Of a stretch of DNA of 64,000 nt, positions 26,224 through 35,956 are shown in pieces; the stretch's first letter is position 1; every line of letters begins with the position of its first letter. The stretch spans positions 3,162,001 to 3,226,000 of the forward strand of contig JAPEUQ010000003.1 in the NCBI GenBank assembly GCA_027946365.1, in the 5' to 3' direction. This stretch comes from Kalmusia sp. IMI 367209 (lineage: Eukaryota; Ascomycota; Dothideomycetes; Pleosporales; Didymosphaeriaceae). The notes beneath the pieces were generated by a model. The model searched no databases. It was not told the origin of the DNA and worked only from the letters and a program-made list of their open reading frames with translations. The position numbers and the translations under genes are program-made.

Positions 26224-27918
26224 ATGCGGTGCGCCCGTAGCACTCGGGAGAGTCCTATGATACTCCTCTTCTTCGCCTACCTCAGTACCCTTGTTCAAGC
26301 GAAATGGTCTATACCTCCAGAATACGCTCTGTACGCTTCAGATAATGGCCATTACTTCACTACCCACACCGGCAGTCCCTTCTTCTGGCAGTCCGATACA
26401 GCATGGCTTCTCATCAACCGCCTCAACTACACTGAAGCCGCCCACTATCTCTCCGACCGCGCCCTTAAAGGCTTCAACATCATCCAAGCCTGCGGGGCGC
26501 ACTGCAACGGTCCTTCCCAGACCGACCGTGCAGGCAACTTAGCCTTTCTAGAAGAGGATTTCAACAAGCCTAATGAGGCGTACTGGAAGTATGTTGATTC
26601 CATCGTAGAGCTAGCGTGGGGGTATGGGATTAGGATTGTGATGCATCCAGCGTGGGGGAGCTATGTACACAACGACAAAGGGGCGCCTGGTTACCTGAAT
26701 GAGACGACAGCAAGGGTGTTTGGGAAATTCATTGGCGAGAGATATCCCTTTCTTCCGAAGATTCTCTTTGGAGACACGAATCCATGGTGGAAGAATAAGA
26801 CGGCCGTCAGTACGGAGTATGCGTACGGAGGCGTGGCTTCAACACATCTCCCGAATGATTATCCACTGCTTGACTTCTCGTCCGTGTATAATGCCCTTGC
26901 CGAGGGCATCATTGAAGGTGAGAGTACACTTATTCGAAACCATTCATATGGGCATAATCGCTACGTGCCTATGATCTCTATACATCCTACCAATCAGTGG
27001 TTTCTCGGTGGCCCGTTGGCACTTGCAAGCAGTTTCTTTGGGAATAGCGACTGGTTGACGTTTGATATCTCGCAGTCAGGGCACTCCGATCATCCACCTA
27101 ATCCGCCTATTCCATGGTGGTCATGCAGAAGGGGTTGGGAGCCAGCGGAACTGATGTGGAGCGTTGGAGAGACAACGCCTGGAAGGAAACGTCCTGCTGT
27201 TGAGAATGAGCCGCATTATGAGTGGCGGTACAATAACGGAAAGTCGAGCGGAGTATCTAATCCGGCATATTGGAACGCGAGTGATGTACGAGCTGGGACT
27301 TGGCAGACCGTAAGTCCTCAACTCAATGCAAATGCTTGACACAAATATGTTGACTGAATCCTTGAGCAGGTCTTCGCAGGCATGGCAGGTCTCACCTACG
27401 GAGCAAATACCATCTGGCAGATGGCTATTCCTGACCTCTACCCAGCCGACACCAGCGGGCCTCAAATACCCTGGTACGAAGCTATCAACCTACCTGGGTC
27501 CAGCCAAATGCAATGGATCAAGAAAGCCATCCTCGATCGCGGAAACGACACCTACTTCAACCGTATCCCAGCGCAAGACGTGATCATTGGTAATTCAGGT
27601 AAATCTCGTCCCTTACCGTCTGCTTTTATACCGGTAATGAATTTATTAGGCATTTCTGATGCCCGCATCGCTGCGACGCGTGACGTGAGAGGGTCCTGGC
27701 TCATGGTGTACTCGCCGAACTCGACCTTTACTGTTGAGACGAAGAGTCTTCGAGGTTGTCATATTGAGGCTAGCTGGTTCAGTCCTGTTTCTGGTGAGTA
27801 TACGCCCTTTGAATATACGCAGTGTGGTGCATCAACGGTGCATCAGTTTGAGCTTCCTATGGAGGAGGGGCATTTGGACTGGACGCTGGTGCTCGAGCAG
27901 CCGAAAAAGAGGGGTTGA
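26224..27918 (+). CDS. Secreted glycoside hydrolase, DUF4038 / GH140-like
   Basis: Likely cleaves a plant cell-wall or glycan side-chain linkage. The family (apiosidase-like, PF13204) includes GH140 apiosidases, but the substrate here is unknown. Exons are 26224-27309, 27370-27598 and 27650-27918. Introns are 27310-27369 and 27599-27649. Product 527 residues. The second ATG at 26257 gives a cleaner signal peptide (MILLFFAYLSTLVQA) and may be the real start. The barrel begins with FFWQSDTAWLLINRL, typical of DUF4038. A NEPHYEW segment around residue 325 may carry a catalytic Glu. The C-terminal part (DARIAATRDVRGSW to SGEYTPF) resembles the small beta domain (PF12904) that follows DUF4038 in many homologues. 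The second intron is 51 nt with no stop, so retention would keep the frame. Confidence 0.88.
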
Positions 27919-28395
27919 TTAGAGGGTTTCACACCATAGAAAACAATGCCATTCTGCGTATAGCTGTGTACTTTTACTCCCTTGAGTGACATTATTTGCA
28001 GCATGCACATTGAGCGTTCGTGCTGGCAATTGTGCATAACCTGTTGCCTGGCCTGTATGACATCTCGATTGATTCGATTGATTTACTGCAAAGAACTACA
28101 TAGCATGGTGCAAGGTAATAGTAGAAGTGACTGTAAAACGACGAGACAATCTAGTTCCAGTGGAGGTGCGCACGGACACCCATGAACGCGACACCCAAAG
28201 TTCGCGACCACCTTCACGCGTCAGACAACCCCGCAACTTCCACGAAACGATACCTAGTCCCAACGTCTGCCTGTCTGCGCCTTAAAAATAAAATCCGAGC
28301 TTGCGTCCCTGTTTTCCACGCATGAGAACAAATAGAGCCCCCTTTGTACCACAGCAACACTTCTTCTGAGCTGTCTTCGACTCTAAACCCTCGAA
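27919..28395. other. Intergenic region, glycosidase to histone-fold gene
   Basis: About 480 nt with no supported gene. An A-rich tract (TTAAAAATAAAA near 28281) lies about 110 nt upstream of the next ATG and could serve as its core promoter. Confidence 0.35.
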
Positions 28396-29202
28396 ATGCC
28401 GTACAACAACACCCCAATAGCTCCTTCAAAGGAAGTCAGCGGCCAGGTCTCACTTCCCCGTATGTCTCTTCTCTCTCCTTGCATATTCAATTACAAGAAT
28501 AGGTATATATATATGTATATATCTACTTCCATACTAACAACACTAGTCGCCCGCGTCCAAAAAATCATCAATGCCGACCCCGAACGCCTTCACACGTCCA
28601 AGAATGCTGCCTTCGCTATCGCCCTCGCCACCGAGCTCTTCATTCAGCACCTCGCCACCGCAACGCACAACGTCGTCAAGACCGAAACCAAAAAACCGCG
28701 CAGGAACGTGCAGTATAGAGATGTAGCAAGTGCGGTTGCGAAGACGGACAACTTGGAGTTTTTGGTGGATGTTGTGCCCAAAACGGTGTTGTATAAGGAT
28801 TACAAGAAGGCGAGAAAAGAGAAAGAGGCAGGGGAAGGAGGTGCGAAGGAGGGCGAGCAGGTGAGGGAAGGCAACGGTGATGGTGAACTGAAGGAGGGTG
28901 CAAGTGCGTTGGAGAGGTTGATGGCGAATGGGAGGAAGACAATTACCGAAGAGAAGGAGAAGAAGGAGCCGGAGAAAGAAGCTAATGCGGCGACGGAGAG
29001 TGTTGTTGAAGCTATGGAGGTGGACAAGGAGGTGGAGGAGACAAAAGAGACGCCTGCGGAGCAGATCGAGGACAGCGAGGCCGAGGAGGATGGCGCGGCA
29101 ATGCAGATTGAGATGGAGATGCGAGGGCCACGAAGGAATGGTGGTAGTCCCCAGATTCCGAGACGATCGGGCGGTTTTACGGCCATCAATGGATCGAAGT
29201 GA
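28396..29202 (+). CDS. Histone-fold protein, DNA polymerase epsilon / CHRAC subunit (Dpb3/POLE4-like)
   Basis: Small nuclear histone-fold protein expected to pair with a Dpb4-like partner in DNA polymerase epsilon or a CHRAC/ISWI remodeller. Exons are 28396-28459 and 28547-29202 around an 87-nt intron (GTATGT donor, CTAAC branch, a TA-repeat tract inside). Product 239 residues. Splicing restores the family signature LPLARVQKIINAD at residues ~20-32. The histone fold continues through AAFAIALATELFIQHLA and NVQYRDVASAV. A long acidic, K/E-rich tail fills residues ~115-225, longer than in yeast Dpb3. An NF-YC (HAP5) identity is less likely, because the characteristic HAP5 flanking regions are absent. 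Subunit assignment within the family is inference. Confidence 0.85.
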   Translation: MPYNNTPIAPSKEVSGQVSLPRMSLLSPCIFNYKNRYIYMYISTSILTTLVARVQKIINADPERLHTSKNAAFAIALATELFIQHLATATHNVVKTETKKPRRNVQYRDVASAVAKTDNLEFLVDVVPKTVLYKDYKKARKEKEAGEGGAKEGEQVREGNGDGELKEGASALERLMANGRKTITEEKEKKEPEKEANAATESVVEAMEVDKEVEETKETPAEQIEDSEAEEDGAAMQIEMEMRGPRRNGGSPQIPRRSGGFTAINGSK

Positions 29203-29654
29203 GGCCAAATAGTGGGCATTTGTCACTGATTTGGATATGCATGGCATTGGCGTTGATCACTCTTTGGATATCATGAGCAAGCAAAGGTGTTTGTATTATT
29301 GCCCGTGCTTTGCGCGGGCTTTCTGGAGTACAGGAACATCACCTGCATCAGGGGCGCTCAAATATCAAATGGATATGGGAATATTGCTTAGAAGTCTCCA
29401 GAACAAGCACCTGCAAAGCCTCTATCTTCCTCGGACGGTCTCAGTTGGGCTCCGAAATCCGCCTAAACTGATCCACGCAAGCGTATGATCACTCGAAGTG
29501 CTTATGTACCCAGTAAGAGGACAAACGTTTCCTCATGAACGTAGGAGCGCTGTTCATGAAGTAGCGCATAGGTCGTCCATGCTTGCTAGATGTCTCAATA
29601 ATTCATCTGTTTCACTACATCAAACCTTGGATATGAACTAGTATCCTGGGCCGC
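29203..29654. other. Convergent 3' region
   Basis: About 450 nt between the 3' ends of the histone-fold gene (+) and the macro-domain gene (-). No gene seen. Confidence 0.35.
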
Positions 29655-30737
29655 CTAAGGTAGCTTGAAAAGTCCCGTCAGGGTAGCTTGCTTTTTGCCT
29701 GCTGGCTTTTTGCTGGGCTCCTTCTTTGGTGGTAATCTCTGTACCGGCTTCTGGGCATATGGACGGGTAGCGAGACCGTCACCTGATGAAGAGGGTGCAG
29801 TCGAGGCTAGGCTGTAGACGTTGACCTCCTTCCATTCTACGTCGAGATCCTCCAGTACCTTTTTCGTGTCCTCCCACGGTACAGCAAAAAGCCCGGCGTT
29901 TATCTGACACATCCTTACCTCTACGATGGGGCGTGCGTCTTTGGAAGAGCGTGTCTGATAGCCGGCCTTGCCTACCTGAGTAAGCAGATCCGTCACGGCA
30001 GTTGCCGTATGCATGAGTATAATGTTCGGTGGATCTTTAGCCTTGCCGTATTTGGCGCTTGTGAACAGACAGCCAATCCAATGTCTTGATATATTCAAGT
30101 CCTTTTCACAAGGGGGAATAAGCAAAGCAGTACCTGTGAGTGGGGCATCTCGCTTTGGGTTGTGGTCGGTAAGGCAATGCTTCTTGTATACCTCGAAGGC
30201 GGCCGGATATCGCTTACGAAACTGCGCGGCGATCCCGGCACCCCATGATCCCTTGGTGTTGCAGGCGTGGACGAGGACGGCGTCATTTGGTGCTGCGAAA
30301 AGGTCGCCGATATGTTCTTTTACTATAAGACGCTGTCGCTCCGGAGACACTTCTGTAAAAGCCTCGCCTTCACTCCTTACATGGCTCTGATCTTGATCTT
30401 CGCCTTCAGCATCGCCCTCGCCCTCGCCTTTGCTCCCGTCTTTGTTCTCATATTCTTCTCGAGTGATTCGGTCAGACAATTTGGGTGTGTCGCGACTTTC
30501 GGCATCAGACGTGGGAGGCTTGGGCTCGTCAAAGCCCTCTCCATCGAGTTGGTCGTTGTCACGCCCACCTCCTTGAAAGCCAGAGTGGGTGGGCTGAGCC
30601 GCTCGTGTGAGACCGTGGTTGGAGATCTTAGATGACTTGGAAGCTGGCGCGTTTGAATAGTTAGTAGCGGCTCGCTTGTGAGCAGTGACCTTGCGTGGCT
30701 GCGTCCCTAGAGTTGGAGGTTGTGCTGAGGCTGACAT
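29655..30737 (-). CDS. Macro-domain ADP-ribose 1''-phosphate phosphatase, Poa1-like
   Basis: Expected to hydrolyse ADP-ribose 1''-phosphate, a by-product of tRNA splicing, or to bind or remove ADP-ribose. The frame is open further upstream but the first ATG is at 30737, giving 360 residues. Residues ~1-150 are a polar, acidic, disordered-looking extension absent from the ~180-residue yeast enzyme. The macro domain follows: HACNTKGSWGAGIA (ADP-ribose loop), FRKRYPAAFEVYKKHC, HWIGCLFTSAKYG and a C-terminal CQINAGLFAVPWEDTK. The tail is Lys-rich and ends with QATLTGLF (residues 350-357), which looks like a PCNA-interacting box. It is divergent from the Rieske gene with about 480 nt between starts. 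The family call is firm; the PCNA link is inference. Confidence 0.9.
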   Translation of the reverse strand: MSASAQPPTLGTQPRKVTAHKRAATNYSNAPASKSSKISNHGLTRAAQPTHSGFQGGGRDNDQLDGEGFDEPKPPTSDAESRDTPKLSDRITREEYENKDGSKGEGEGDAEGEDQDQSHVRSEGEAFTEVSPERQRLIVKEHIGDLFAAPNDAVLVHACNTKGSWGAGIAAQFRKRYPAAFEVYKKHCLTDHNPKRDAPLTGTALLIPPCEKDLNISRHWIGCLFTSAKYGKAKDPPNIILMHTATAVTDLLTQVGKAGYQTRSSKDARPIVEVRMCQINAGLFAVPWEDTKKVLEDLDVEWKEVNVYSLASTAPSSSGDGLATRPYAQKPVQRLPPKKEPSKKPAGKKQATLTGLFKLP

Positions 30738-31218
30738 TGCGATCTTGTAGTTGGTGAGATGAGCGAGAGAGTGAGGGCATTCGAACAATTTCAAGAAGAT
30801 AACTTCGACTGTGGTTCTAAAATGGCGAAAGTAGAAGAGCAAGTAGCGCGTTACTGTGGCTGCCTTGTGCAACGTTCTTACGCGGCGGAGGCCGCTGGCG
30901 AGGAAGCGTCAGTGCGGTGTGTTAGTGAATGATCAATATGTGTTGGAACAGCGAAGCAAACAAGCATGCAGCGCTACAGAAACAGTCTCTTATGTGTCGC
31001 TATGTGCGGAACTTCACAGCAATGTTTGGTATTGTTGAGGTGTGTGTTCTACAGTGAGACAATGACGCTGCGCAGAGGCTGCCCCGGCCCGACCGTGCAG
31101 CCAATCAGGGCGCTCCCGAAAACACCTCGTCAATCGCCCTTTCCAAACTTCGCTTTCGACCTCATCCCGTCCAACCTGCAGCTCCATCCCAGCGCACACC
31201 TCCCCCGCCGCATCCACG
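30738..31218. promoter_or_regulatory. Shared divergent promoter, macro-domain gene and Rieske gene
   Basis: About 480 nt between two divergent starts. It contains the CCAAT element listed separately. No coding potential with recognisable content. Confidence 0.45.
31101..31107 (+). promoter_or_regulatory. CCAAT box upstream of the Rieske gene
   Basis: CCAATCA lies about 118 nt upstream of the Rieske ATG. In fungi the HAP/CBC complex binds CCAAT and controls respiratory-chain and iron-protein genes, so a role here is plausible. A single pentamer can occur by chance. Confidence 0.35.
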
Positions 31219-32198
31219 ATGCCCGCCCTCGCAAACACCACCCGCGCGATAGCCCGCTCATGGACCCAGCACTCGCTACCCGTCGCGCGGGCGAGCTGTG
31301 GCACCATGCAGTCCCGTAGCATCTCCGAGGTGCACTCAACGTCCAGCTTCGACAGCCCCTTCAAGGGCCAGGGCACCTCCACCAAGATCCCATCCTTCGG
31401 CGCCTATAGGTCCAGCTCGCGGAAGGGCGAGGAGGGCCCTAAGTTGGTCCAGTACTTCATGGTCGGAACGATGGGCGCGCTGGCGAGCTTGGGCGCGAAG
31501 GCTACCGTGCAAGGTAATTACCTCACACATCTCGATGGAGCTCCTCGTAGCAATGGATTAGAAAGAGAAGGACCACTGCAGGATGTTAGATAGCCATTGG
31601 CTGTTTTGCGGATGGATTGGGGGAGTGCGGCGATGGCGGCAATACATGCTGACGATTTTGCGTTGTAGATTTCCTCGTCAACATGTCCGCTTCCGCCGAT
31701 GTCCTGGCTCAGGCTAAGGTCGAGATCGATCTCGCTGCCATCCCCGAGGGCAAGAACGTGCGTTGCCAACTTTTCGCAAACCCGGAGAAATGGAGCTGAC
31801 ATATAGCAGGTCATTATCAAGTGGCGAGGCAAGCCTGTCTTCATCCGGCATCGTACTGAGGGCGAGATCAAGGAGGCTGAGGACACCAAATGGGAGTCGC
31901 TCCGTGATCCCCAGTCTGATTCAGACCGTGTGAAGAAGCCTGAGTGGTTGATCATGCTTGGTACATCTACCTGGTTCAAAGACACCGACAACGATCATGC
32001 GCTAACTGGCGAATAGGCGTCTGTACTCATCTTGGTTGTGTCCCCATTGGCGAGGCTGGCGACTTTGGCGGCTGGTTCTGCCCCTGCCACGGTTCTCACT
32101 ACGATATCTCTGGCCGCATAAGAAAGGGACCTGCCCCGCTCAACCTCGAGGTGCCGGAGTACGACTTCCCGGAAGACGGCAAGGTAGTCATTGGCTAA
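31219..32198 (+). CDS. RIP1: Rieske iron-sulfur subunit of cytochrome bc1 (complex III)
   Basis: Carries electrons from ubiquinol to cytochrome c1 in the mitochondrial inner membrane. Exons are 31219-31513, 31669-31757, 31810-31960 and 32017-32198. Introns are 31514-31668, 31758-31809 and 31961-32016. Product 238 residues. The N-terminus is a basic, Ser/Arg-rich mitochondrial presequence. A hinge and membrane helix follow ([21 protein letters not shown]). The head domain has both cluster-binding boxes, CTHLGC (C181, H183, C186) and CPCHGS (C200, C202, H203), so the 2Fe-2S site is complete. The first intron (155 nt) is the longest. It faces BCP1 convergently. Confidence 0.97.
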
Positions 32199-32464
32199 GC
32201 AATATGTGTGTAAAACAGTTGGGAAAGTGGCAGTGGAATGAAGGGGCTGTGTCGATAGTAGCAAGCATAACATTTCCTTGACTAGCTTTGGTTTCATAGA
32301 TTCGCTTATGTGCAGTAGGTTGTACAACACAAAGTAGAGTCACCGTTTTACAAAGCTTTCCGTTGTTTCTCTATAGTCGTGGGGTATACATTCGCCTACT
32401 TTTAAAGACCCTACAGCTAGCCTCGTCACGCATGTATATGTCCTCGCTATGGATTAGCTGGGAT

Positions 32465-33455
32465 TTACTGTCCACTCAAGAAGGATTTCACACCATCCAC
32501 AGCCCCAGCAAACTTATCCGCCTCAATCAACACCAAATGCCCCATGGGCTTGACTCCCAGCTCCTGAAACGCTCTCTTACTGTCACTTGCCCCCTCATCT
32601 ACCGGACTCTCGTACTCAAAGCTCCCGTACCCAACAGCATGCTTCTGCAATACCTCATCTTCGGGATGAAAATAGAATGTTTCAACCGCATCCGCTTTTG
32701 TAGCTTTCTTCTTTTTGCTCGGTGGCTGTTCTGCTGCGGGTAAACTGGACTCAACTTCGATGTAGGCTTTGGATAATACGAGGTAGTGTGTGAAAGCATA
32801 GGGCTCCTTTTCGTCGAGTGCCCATTGGATTTCTTCCTGTAACATGGTGTACATAGGGGGCACTATTTCGTGGGGCATGTTGACAAAGCGCTCGGTCAGG
32901 ATGAGGCCGATTTGTGCAGGGGAGTCTGAGGCGAGGAGGTTTGAGAGAGAGGACAGGTTAGGGGTTGAGGAGTGGCGTGTCAAGTAGGCGGTTAGATCGC
33001 GAATTACTTGTTTGTCCTGTGTCCTTGTCAGACCTAGTTCCTTATAGCACTTCATTGAGAGGGGCTTGCCTTGTGTGTCGTGAGATTCAGTACCGTGAGG
33101 AAAGCGAACGGATCCGACTCGTTTCCGTCACACTTCACTGTACTGCCTAGCAGTGGTTGTGACAGTATCAAATCTGCGAGTTCGGAGAGGTTGAAGAGTT
33201 GGGCGTCGATGTCGAGGAGCTGTCGCAGGAGAGTCTTCAGACCATGAAAATCGACTGCAGGCTGTGGGTCAAACCATTCGAAGTCTACGTTCAACATGTC
33301 CATGTCCTGCATTCATGAGCTTTCTCTTCGTTGCGGGGGAGAGCGGGGAGTATGCGTACCTCGTCGCTGTCGGAGTCTTCATTCTTCCTCTTGTTCTTGC
33401 CATCCGGCGCATCAGGTAAGTCCTCTGGGTCTTTCTGAGATTTTCGTTTCGCCAT
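32465..33455 (-). CDS. BCP1: BCP1/BCCIP family protein
   Basis: Conserved nuclear protein. In yeast, Bcp1 is needed for nuclear export of Mss4 and acts as a chaperone of ribosomal protein Rpl23. Exons are 33360-33455, 33070-33306 and 32465-33016, giving 294 residues. Intron 1 (33307-33359) is GT-AG with donor GTACGC. Intron 2 (33017-33069) has a GC donor (AAG|GCAAGC), branch TCTGAC and acceptor ACACAG; splicing it gives [18 protein letters not shown], which matches the family. The start has basic and acidic stretches (MAKRKSQKD..., NEDSDSDE). The core begins VDFEWFDPQ, typical of the family, and a Lys-rich loop (PSKKKKATK) lies near residue 215. It is divergent from GMP synthase with a 250-nt promoter. 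Confidence 0.93.
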
Positions 33456-33610
33456 TGTGTATGAGATGTGTGGATGCGCAGATGCTGTGGTCTTCTTTGA
33501 ATAATTCTGAGCGGAGGGCGCTCGGACCACCGATACGCTCTTTCCATCGGCGCGGTTGCACTTGCCCCGCCAAATTTTTTTATCAGTTGGTGCGGTGGGA
33601 GTCACTTTTT

Positions 33611-33660
33611 CCCCTCATCCTCCTCCTTTCCCTTCTAGATACTCTTTCTTTTCCCCGACC
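33611..33660 (+). promoter_or_regulatory. CT-rich tract before GMP synthase start
   Basis: A pyrimidine-rich run on the plus strand occupies most of 33611-33660, 45-95 nt upstream of the GMP synthase ATG. CT-rich tracts at this position are common at transcription starts of well-expressed filamentous fungal genes. Function is inferred from position only. Confidence 0.4.
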
Positions 33661-33704
33661 TTCGTTCAGACCTCAATTGCTCCCCTTGAGCTTACTCTGC
33701 CAAT

Positions 33705-35388
33705 ATGACGACCGACGCCAGCGACCCAATTCCTCCGCATAAGACCTTCGACACCATCCTTGTGCTCGATTTTGGCTCCCAGTACTCGCACCTCATCACG
33801 CGTCGCCTCCGTGAGCTCAATGTCTACTCTGAGATGCTTCCATGTACTCAGAAGCTCGCCGATCTGGGTTGGACCCCCAAGGGTGTGATCCTTTCTGGTG
33901 GCCCGTACTCTGTGTACTGGGACGACGCGCCGCACGTCGACCCTGCCGTTTTTGAGCTCGACGTGCCTATCCTGGGCATATGCTATGGATTGCAGGAGAT
34001 CGCATGGCACTTCGGTAAGAATGTGCTTGCGGGTGAGAAGAGGGAATACGGGCACGCATATTTGAAGGTGGACAGGCATGGAGATAGCGAGGCAGGGGGG
34101 CACGTGGACAAGCTGTTCGCCGAGCTGGAGGACGATATGGAGGTGTGGATGAGTCATGGCGACAAATTGAGCCATCTACCCGAGGACTTCGTCACCGTCG
34201 CTACGACAAGCAACGCGCCGTTTGCCGGCATGGCACACAAAAGCAAGAAGTACTACGGCATTCAGTTCCACCCCGAAGTCACACATACCCCTAAGGGCAA
34301 GGTGCTACTGAAGAACTTTGCCGTGGACATCTGCGAGGCCAGGACGGACTGGACCATGGGCAAGTTCGTTGACCAGGAGATCGAAAGGATCAGGAAGCTG
34401 GTAGGGCCTAAGGGCCAGGTCATTGGCGCCGTCAGTGGCGGCGTGGACTCTACTGTGGCTGCGAAACTGATGAAGGAGGCTATTGGTGACCGTTTCCACG
34501 CTGTGCTCGTCGACAACGGCGTTCTCCGCCTAAACGAAGCTAAGCAGGTCAAGGAAACGCTGACCGCTGGCCTGGGTATCAACCTTACCGTCATCGATGC
34601 CTCTGAGCGCTTCCTCGGCCGCCTCAAGGGCGTCACCGACGATCCCGAGAAGAAGCGCAAGATCATTGGCAACACTTTCATTGAAGTCTTCCAGGAGACT
34701 GCGAAGAAGATCGCTGCCGAAGCGCACGACACTGCAAATGCAGGCGAGATCGAGTGGTTGCTTCAGGGTACTCTCTACCCTGATGTCATCGAGAGTATCT
34801 CCTTCAAGGGTCCGTCTGCAACTATCAAGACACATCACAACGTTGGAGGACTACCGAAGGACATGAACCTCAAGCTCATCGAACCGCTTCGCGAGCTCTT
34901 CAAAGACGAGGTCCGCGAGCTAGGCAAGAACCTTGGAATTCCGGAGGACCTTGTCTGGCGTCATCCCTTCCCTGGACCTGGCATTGCTATCCGCATTCTC
35001 GGCGAAGTCACGCCTGAGCAGGTACGCATCGCGCGAGAGGCAGACTTCATCTTCATCGAAGAGATCAAGGCTGCTGGTCTCTACAGGAACATCAGCCAGG
35101 CGTTCGCTGCACTACTGCCTGTCAAGGCAGTGGGTGTTATGGGCGACAAGAGAGTACACGACCAGGTTATTGCACTGCGTGCGGTTGAGACGACGGACTT
35201 TATGACGGCGGATTGGTATCCGTTTGACGGTGCTTTCTTGAAAAAGGTTTCCCGGAGGATTGTAAATGAGGTCAATGGTGTTTGCCGTGTGGTGTATGAC
35301 AGTAAGTTTCATGCTTCAACAATTTGTTGATTTCAGCTGATATGTCGCAGTCACTAGCAAACCTCCTGGGACTATTGAGATGGAGTAG
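33705..35388 (+). CDS. GUA1: GMP synthase (glutamine-hydrolysing)
   Basis: Last step of guanine nucleotide synthesis: XMP + ATP + glutamine to GMP in the cytosol. Exons are 33705-35301 and 35351-35388; the 49-nt intron has a GTAAGT donor. Product 544 residues. The class I amidotransferase domain has nucleophile Cys93 (GICYGLQE) and the His189/Glu191 pair (FHPEVTH). The ATP-pyrophosphatase P-loop SGGVDST is near residue 244. The C-terminal dimerisation domain includes RHPFPGPG. The terminal exon codes only the last 12 residues, ending GTIEME; family members usually end in a similar GTIEWE. Codon use is GC-rich at third positions, as expected of a housekeeping gene. Confidence 0.98.
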
Positions 35389-35956
35389 ATGGGGCTGAGT
35401 GTAGAGCCGCTCTAACGTAAACCTTCAACATGTGAATGATAAATACGGACTTAGGATATTCCGAACTGGAATGAAATTAGATGATAGACATAGACGACTT
35501 GATACCCTGCACGATAGACATGAAAAATGAATTTAATTCTTCTTAACGAATCGCTGCCGAATTGCTGCTAGACCATCTCGTCTTTGCATCACCCACCCTG
35601 TGTAACTTAATGATGACTCACCGATAGTTATTTTCGCAAAGCATATCCCTAAAGTTGCATTTCAAATCAACCATGACTGTCTGCGGGCGCATGTGTATTA
35701 AACCTATGGTGCACCAGCTTGGTTGTTCGTCATGATCGTCGTGTAAATAAGTCTTACGCGTGTATTGCTCCCAATTAGGTTAATGCGTTCCTTCATTTGC
35801 TCCGCACGTTTGTCAGCTAGCATCACCATCCATGTTACACCATCGTTCAAGATGACAACAAAATGGCCTTGAAAGTCGGAAGTCTTTTACATATCTACTT
35901 GATCCTTTCTTTCCATTGACTATAACTGCTTCTCACTCTCGACGACTTTATTAACA
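35389..35956. other. Intergenic region, GMP synthase to epoxide hydrolase
   Basis: About 570 nt with no supported gene. It contains the GMP synthase 3' region and the epoxide hydrolase promoter. Confidence 0.35.

Noticed and set aside
27599..27649. Reading the glycosidase straight through the 51-nt segment as coding
   Set aside because: The segment has a donor, a TAAT-type branch and TTATTAG acceptor, and its removal gives the smoother family sequence GNSGISDARIA. Retention cannot be fully excluded.
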